Made by a program: the position numbers and the translations under genes. The notes beneath the pieces are model-generated. The model did no database searches and was not told the DNA's origin. It saw only the letters and a list, made by a program, of their open reading frames with translations. A DNA stretch of 8,651 bases, taken from the NCBI GenBank assembly GCA_013153795.1, contig JAADDV010000034.1:1-8651 (forward strand). The letters run 5' to 3'. The stretch's first letter is position 1. Each line of letters starts with the position of its first letter. Source of the DNA: Aquificota bacterium. GTDB taxonomy: Bacteria > Aquificota > Aquificia > Aquificales > Hydrogenothermaceae. This document shows positions 6,162 to 8,651 of this stretch, piece by piece.

Positions 6162-6497
6162 TTATGATTTTCCTACATATTTTATGACTTTTACTTTTTC
6201 TATTGTTATAAGACCACTTGTTATAAGCTCTTCTAGAAGGGGAAGGACTTTATTTATTCTTTCTTCTTTATCAACAATTTCTATCACAATAGGAAGGTCT
6301 TCTGAAAGGGTTAAAAGAGTTGCAGCATGAATTCTACTAGATGCCCCGTATCCCATTATTCCTCTAAAAACTGTTGCCCCTGCTACATTATTTTCTCTGC
6401 ATATCTCTACAATTTTTTTGTATAAAAGCTTTCCGTCTACTCTATCTTTTTCTCCTATAAAAATCCTTACTAAAAGAGCTTCTCCTTCTATTTTCAT
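6162..6497 (-). CDS. DUF190 (PII-like fold) protein
   Basis: A 111-residue cytoplasmic protein of the DUF190 family, which has a ferredoxin-like fold related to PII signal proteins. Visible landmarks are LLVRIFIGEKDR (8-19), the GATVFRGIMGYGASSRIHAA stretch (40-59), LSEDLPIVIEIVDKEE (64-79) and the closing GLITIEKVKVIKY. Length fits the family. Members occur beside crcB fluoride channels in many genomes. A regulatory or ligand-sensing partner role has been suggested, but no biochemical job is settled. The AAAGGAGAAAAG ribosome site begins at the crcB stop codon, ten bases separate the two genes, and the site is strong. I infer that it is translated from the fbp-crcB message. No DNA-binding or catalytic motif is present. 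Confidence 0.88.
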   Translation of the reverse strand: MKIEGEALLVRIFIGEKDRVDGKLLYKKIVEICRENNVAGATVFRGIMGYGASSRIHAATLLTLSEDLPIVIEIVDKEERINKVLPLLEELITSGLITIEKVKVIKYVGKS

Positions 6498-6507
6498 CTT
6501 TTCTCCT

Positions 6508-6882
6508 TTAGATAATAGCTCTTGCTAGGATAAAACCAACAATTCCTGCTGAAATGGAAAAAAGATTGTTTACTATAATGTTTAAAACGCCTTTTAAAAT
6601 TTCTCCATCCTGAAAAAGAGAAATTGTTTCATATGAAAATGTTGAAAAAGTTGTAAAAGCTCCTAAAAAACCAACAGCAAAAAAAAGCCTCCATAAAGGG
6701 TCAATAGATAGCCTTTCTATTGTTAGCACAGTAAAAAACACAAGGATAAAAGAACCCAATGTATTTACAAAAAGAGTTCCTGCTGGAAAAGAAATACCTA
6801 AAATCTTATTAATAAAGGAAGATGTCAAATATCTAGAAAGGGCTCCTAAAGCCCCTCCTAGCATAACAGCTATGTATTCCAT
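6508..6882 (-). CDS. crcB: Fluoride channel CrcB/FluC
   Basis: A 124-residue inner-membrane protein of the Fluc family, which exports fluoride as an antiparallel dual-topology dimer with a central Na+ site. Four hydrophobic helices are visible at about 3-22, 33-54, 64-88 and 97-122. Family motifs are GGALGALSRY (9-18, R17), GTLFVNTLGSF (35-45, N40) and GFLGAFTTFSTFSYE (71-85). F79 and F82 correspond to the paired pore phenylalanines of known Fluc channels, and N40 to the pore asparagine. A single gene is present, as expected for a homodimer. Its ATG overlaps the fbp stop by one base (TAATG) with no strong ribosome site, which implies reinitiation after fbp. No fluoride riboswitch is seen ahead of fbp or crcB, so expression is probably not directly fluoride-switched here. 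Confidence 0.95.
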   Translation of the reverse strand: MEYIAVMLGGALGALSRYLTSSFINKILGISFPAGTLFVNTLGSFILVFFTVLTIERLSIDPLWRLFFAVGFLGAFTTFSTFSYETISLFQDGEILKGVLNIIVNNLFSISAGIVGFILARAII

Positions 6883-7850
6883 TATTTACCGATAAAGGAA
6901 AGAAGTTGATTTATTTCTTTTTTACTTCCTAGGAAAACAGGAACTCTTTGATGTATATTTTCTGGTTTTACGTTTAAAATTTCTTCTTTTCCTGTTGTTG
7001 TTTCCCCACCAGCTTGAGTTATAAGGAAAGCCATTGGTGAAGCTTCATATAAGAGCCTTAGTTTTCCATTTTTATTTTTTATATCTGCAGGGTAGCCAAA
7101 AATTCCGCCTTTTATCAGGGTTCTATGGACATCAGCAACCATAGAACCTATGTATCTTGTTGTATATCCTTCATCTTTAAGGGTTTCTATAAACTCTTTT
7201 AGTCCTTCATCTATCCATTTTTTTGCATTTGCTTCATTAATAGAGTAAATTTTTCCTTTTTCTGGTAGTTTCATATCTGGATGTGAAAGTAAAAACATCC
7301 CAACAGCCGGGTCTAGTGTAAATCCATTAACACCGTTTCCTGTTGAAAAAACGAACATTGTAGAAGAACCATATATAACGTATCCAGCAGCAACTTGCTT
7401 GTATCCTTCTTGCAAGAAATTTTCTTCACCGTCTCCAATCCTTTTGTGGATAGAAAAAATTGTTCCTATGCTTACATTAACATCTATATTTGAAGAGCCA
7501 TCTAAAGGGTCAAAAGCAATAACATATTTTGCATCTTTTCCTCTAGAAGGATAAATAGGCTCATCTAACTCTTCTGAAGCAAGGGCATAAAACTGACCAC
7601 TGTCTGAAAGGAAATCAATCATTATCTCATTAGATAGTTCATCAAGTTTTTGTACTTCTTCTCCCTGGACATTGGTTTTTCCAGCTTTTCCTAAAATACC
7701 TGCAAGACCTGCTTTTCTAACCTGAGAAGCAATAATTTTTGTTGCTGCTTCTATAGACATTAAAGCCTGAGTTAAAGAACCTGTAGCCTGAGGGTGTTTC
7801 CTTTCTTCTTCTAAGATAAATCTGTTTAAATCCATACCTATTTCAGCCAT
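6882..7850 (-). CDS. fbp: Fructose-1,6-bisphosphatase, class I
   Basis: A 322-residue cytoplasmic Mg2+-dependent phosphatase that converts fructose 1,6-bisphosphate to fructose 6-phosphate, the committed gluconeogenic step; E. coli Fbp is 332 residues. Metal-site motifs are ALASEELDEP (E93, E94) and FDPLDGSSNIDVNVSIG (D114, D117, G118, S119, S120). Substrate-binding stretches are YIGSMVADVHR, GGIFGYP, and LRLLYEASPMAFLITQAGG near the C-terminus. The frame is intact. The ATG at 7850 has AGGG seven nt upstream; a second ATG at codon 6 is a less supported alternative. A promoter lies just upstream (7882-7911). It heads the tight fbp-crcB-DUF190 unit. In a CO2-fixing Aquificota it would feed hexose and envelope sugar synthesis, but carbon metabolism cannot be read from this window. 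Confidence 0.96.
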   Translation of the reverse strand: MAEIGMDLNRFILEEERKHPQATGSLTQALMSIEAATKIIASQVRKAGLAGILGKAGKTNVQGEEVQKLDELSNEIMIDFLSDSGQFYALASEELDEPIYPSRGKDAKYVIAFDPLDGSSNIDVNVSIGTIFSIHKRIGDGEENFLQEGYKQVAAGYVIYGSSTMFVFSTGNGVNGFTLDPAVGMFLLSHPDMKLPEKGKIYSINEANAKKWIDEGLKEFIETLKDEGYTTRYIGSMVADVHRTLIKGGIFGYPADIKNKNGKLRLLYEASPMAFLITQAGGETTTGKEEILNVKPENIHQRVPVFLGSKKEINQLLSFIGK

Positions 7851-7881
7851 AATAAGCCCTCTAAAATAGATTTTTAAAGAA

Positions 7882-7911
7882 ATTATACTTCTTTAGAAGC
7901 CTTTTTTTCAA
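7882..7911 (-). promoter_or_regulatory. Sigma70-type promoter of fbp-crcB-DUF190
   Basis: On the minus strand, TTGAAA (7906-7911) and a perfect TATAAT (7882-7887) are separated by 18 bp. The predicted start site is near 7875, giving a leader of about 25 nt to the fbp ATG. This is the clearest promoter in the window, and it makes fbp a separate transcription start from the FAS1 gene. Confidence 0.7.
7888..7899. promoter_or_regulatory. Small palindrome in the fbp promoter spacer (candidate operator)
   Basis: CTTCT (7888-7892) and AGAAG (7895-7899) form a perfect 5-bp inverted repeat around TT. It directly abuts the -10 box and lies wholly within the -10/-35 spacer. This is where a repressor site would sit, though it could also be a weak terminator stem for the FAS1 gene or chance in AT-rich DNA. 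Confidence 0.3.
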
Positions 7912-7923
7912 AAAATATCTACT

Positions 7924-8403
7924 TTAAAGTATTATCCCTTTTATTGTGTGAATAAAACCGTTATAACATACAAGATTTGCTGTTTCTATCTCTTTATTTT
8001 CTATTTCAGCCTTTACAAAGCAAGCGTTTTCAATAGAAAATTCAAAATCTTCTCTTATATTACAGGAAACATCAACTTTTATTTTTCTTCCAGATAAAGT
8101 TGTTAGCTCTTTTATATCAAGCATTTCCCTTAAAGAAATAGCTTCATCTATAAGATGATTTTCAATAATTTTTTTTGCTTTATCTTTATCTTTTAAAGCA
8201 GATTTAATTTCTTCTAATTCTTCAGGAGCAATCAAATCCAAAGTGTCTTCAACAGGGACAAATAAAGTAACAACCATTTCTGTTAATTTGTCTATATATT
8301 CTGTTGTGCTTAAAAGTTGAAAAAATAAAGGAAATGTTATTCCTTCTTTTAACCTATCTATTACATTTGGCAGATTTTCTGCAGGTGGTTTCCAAACTTT
8401 CAT
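7924..8403 (-). CDS. FAS1 (fasciclin-like) domain protein without signal peptide
   Basis: A 159-residue protein that is essentially one FAS1 domain. The first conserved block is TLFVPVEDTLDLI (46-58), which matches the family's TVFAPTDEAF. It is followed by a helix-rich section with H83 (IIENHLIDEAI), then TTLSGRKIKVDV (101-112), and the closing block CYNGFIHTIKGIIL (146-159), which matches NGVIHVIDGVL. FAS1 proteins are usually secreted or membrane-attached adhesion proteins. Here the N-terminus (MKVWKPPAENLPNVIDRLKE) has no signal peptide, lipobox or membrane helix, so it is predicted to be cytoplasmic. The ATG has a strong AAAGGAGGAC site upstream. It is transcribed away from the plus-strand gene at 8548 and lies 73 bp before fbp, which has its own promoter. 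Its role is unknown; a small-molecule- or protein-binding role is inference. Confidence 0.75.
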   Translation of the reverse strand: MKVWKPPAENLPNVIDRLKEGITFPLFFQLLSTTEYIDKLTEMVVTLFVPVEDTLDLIAPEELEEIKSALKDKDKAKKIIENHLIDEAISLREMLDIKELTTLSGRKIKVDVSCNIREDFEFSIENACFVKAEIENKEIETANLVCYNGFIHTIKGIIL

Positions 8404-8547
8404 TTTGTCCTCCTTTTGGTTAGAAAATACAAACTTATTTTAAATGGAATTAAAGCTAATAGGAAGTAGATATATAACAAAATTCTGCTTTCTTAACACT
8501 TATTTGGTAAAATTAAAGAATACTAAAAATTTAAGCAGGTAAAGTCT
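8404..8547. other. Divergent intergenic promoter region
   Basis: A 144-bp AT-rich gap between genes transcribed in opposite directions, so it must contain both promoters. For the rightward gene an extended -10 (TGG then TAAAAT, 8508-8513) would start transcription near 8520. For the leftward FAS1 gene a TAAAAT at 8437-8442 (minus strand) is possible, with only a weak -35. No long palindrome or riboswitch-like structure is evident. Confidence 0.5.
8505..8513 (+). promoter_or_regulatory. Candidate extended -10 promoter of the rightward gene
   Basis: TTGGTAAAAT includes the TG of an extended -10 two bases before TAAAAT (8508-8513). This would give a leader of about 28 nt to the ATG at 8548. The -35 is not recognisable, as is allowed for extended -10 promoters. 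Confidence 0.4.
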
Positions 8548-8651
8548 ATGTTTTCAGAGCTAGATTATCTTTTAAATGAAAGAAAAGGTTGTGGAATTAT
8601 TCTTTTAAAAGATAAAGAAAAACAGCAAGCTTTAAAAGAGTATATAGAAAG
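8548..8651 (+). CDS. Start of a rightward gene, cut by the window edge
   Basis: An open frame from ATG 8548-8550 to the end of the window, giving 34 complete residues beginning MFSELDYLLNERKGCGIILL and continuing with a lysine- and glutamine-rich helix (KDKEKQQALKEYIE). AGG (8537-8539) is 8 nt upstream of the ATG and is a modest ribosome site. A candidate extended -10 lies about 35 bp upstream. There is no signal peptide or membrane segment in the visible part. The fragment is too short to name a family. Codon use and composition match the neighbouring genes. Confidence 0.6.
   Translation, partial: MFSELDYLLNERKGCGIILLKDKEKQQALKEYIE

Noticed and set aside
7851..7880. Fluoride riboswitch in the leader ahead of fbp-crcB
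   Set aside because: The predicted leader is only about 25 nt and AT-rich. It lacks the paired G/C helices and pseudoknot expected of the crcB motif. No room exists before crcB itself because it overlaps fbp.
7888..7908. Rightward intrinsic terminator (hairpin then T7 on the plus strand)
   Set aside because: No plus-strand gene ends here, the stem is only 5 bp, and the elements fall within a good leftward promoter.
7921..7930. ACTTTAAAGT palindrome at the end of the FAS1 gene
   Set aside because: A 10-bp AT-rich self-complementary stretch including a stop codon is easily expected by chance at this composition.
1..8651. CRISPR array, tRNA, mobile element or phage genes
   Set aside because: No spaced direct repeats, cloverleaf pattern, transposase or integrase motifs were seen on either strand. 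Composition is uniform throughout.

Overview
The window looks like an ordinary chromosomal stretch from a low-G+C (by eye about one third G+C), Gram-negative bacterium with lysine- and glutamate-rich proteins. The best guess is a thermophilic Aquificota of the Sulfurihydrogenibium/Persephonella kind. That placement is inference: KdsD implies a KDO/LPS outer membrane, class I fructose-1,6-bisphosphatase implies gluconeogenesis, and a PSP1/RicT protein follows holB. No rRNA, tRNA, CRISPR array, insertion sequence or phage gene is visible.

Layout. At the left edge a plus-strand gene (2-694) enters the window already open. It encodes a membrane-anchored protein with a coiled coil and a GAF-like domain. 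A possible 29-residue ORF (684-773) overlaps its end. Everything from 777 to 8403 is on the minus strand, so it is best read from right to left. At the right edge a plus-strand gene starts at 8548 and leaves the window.

Minus-strand block A (8403 to 5202): a cytoplasmic FAS1-domain protein; then fructose-1,6-bisphosphatase with a clear sigma70-type promoter whose spacer holds a small palindrome; the fluoride channel CrcB/FluC, joined to fbp by a TAATG overlap; a DUF190 PII-like protein; then a possible RNase H-fold protein and a three-helix membrane protein, both uncharacterised.

Minus-strand block B (5118 to 777) is a tightly packed, probably single operon: an exported DUF3108-like protein, DNA polymerase III delta-prime (holB), the PSP1/RicT-like protein, KDO-pathway arabinose-5-phosphate isomerase (kdsD, TTG start, 22-bp overlap) and a ribonuclease Z-like metallo-beta-lactamase-fold protein (TAA immediately followed by ATG). 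It joins replication, envelope sugar synthesis and RNA processing. A hairpin with a T-rich tail at 685-703, read on the minus strand, is a candidate terminator for it.

No clearly new system is evident. The points most worth a second look are an apparently orphan RicT protein with an extra C-terminal CxxCxxC cluster, beside a tRNase Z-like enzyme with an atypical N-terminus; the fbp-crcB-DUF190 cluster; the leaderless FAS1 protein; and the uncharacterised pair at 5202-6106.
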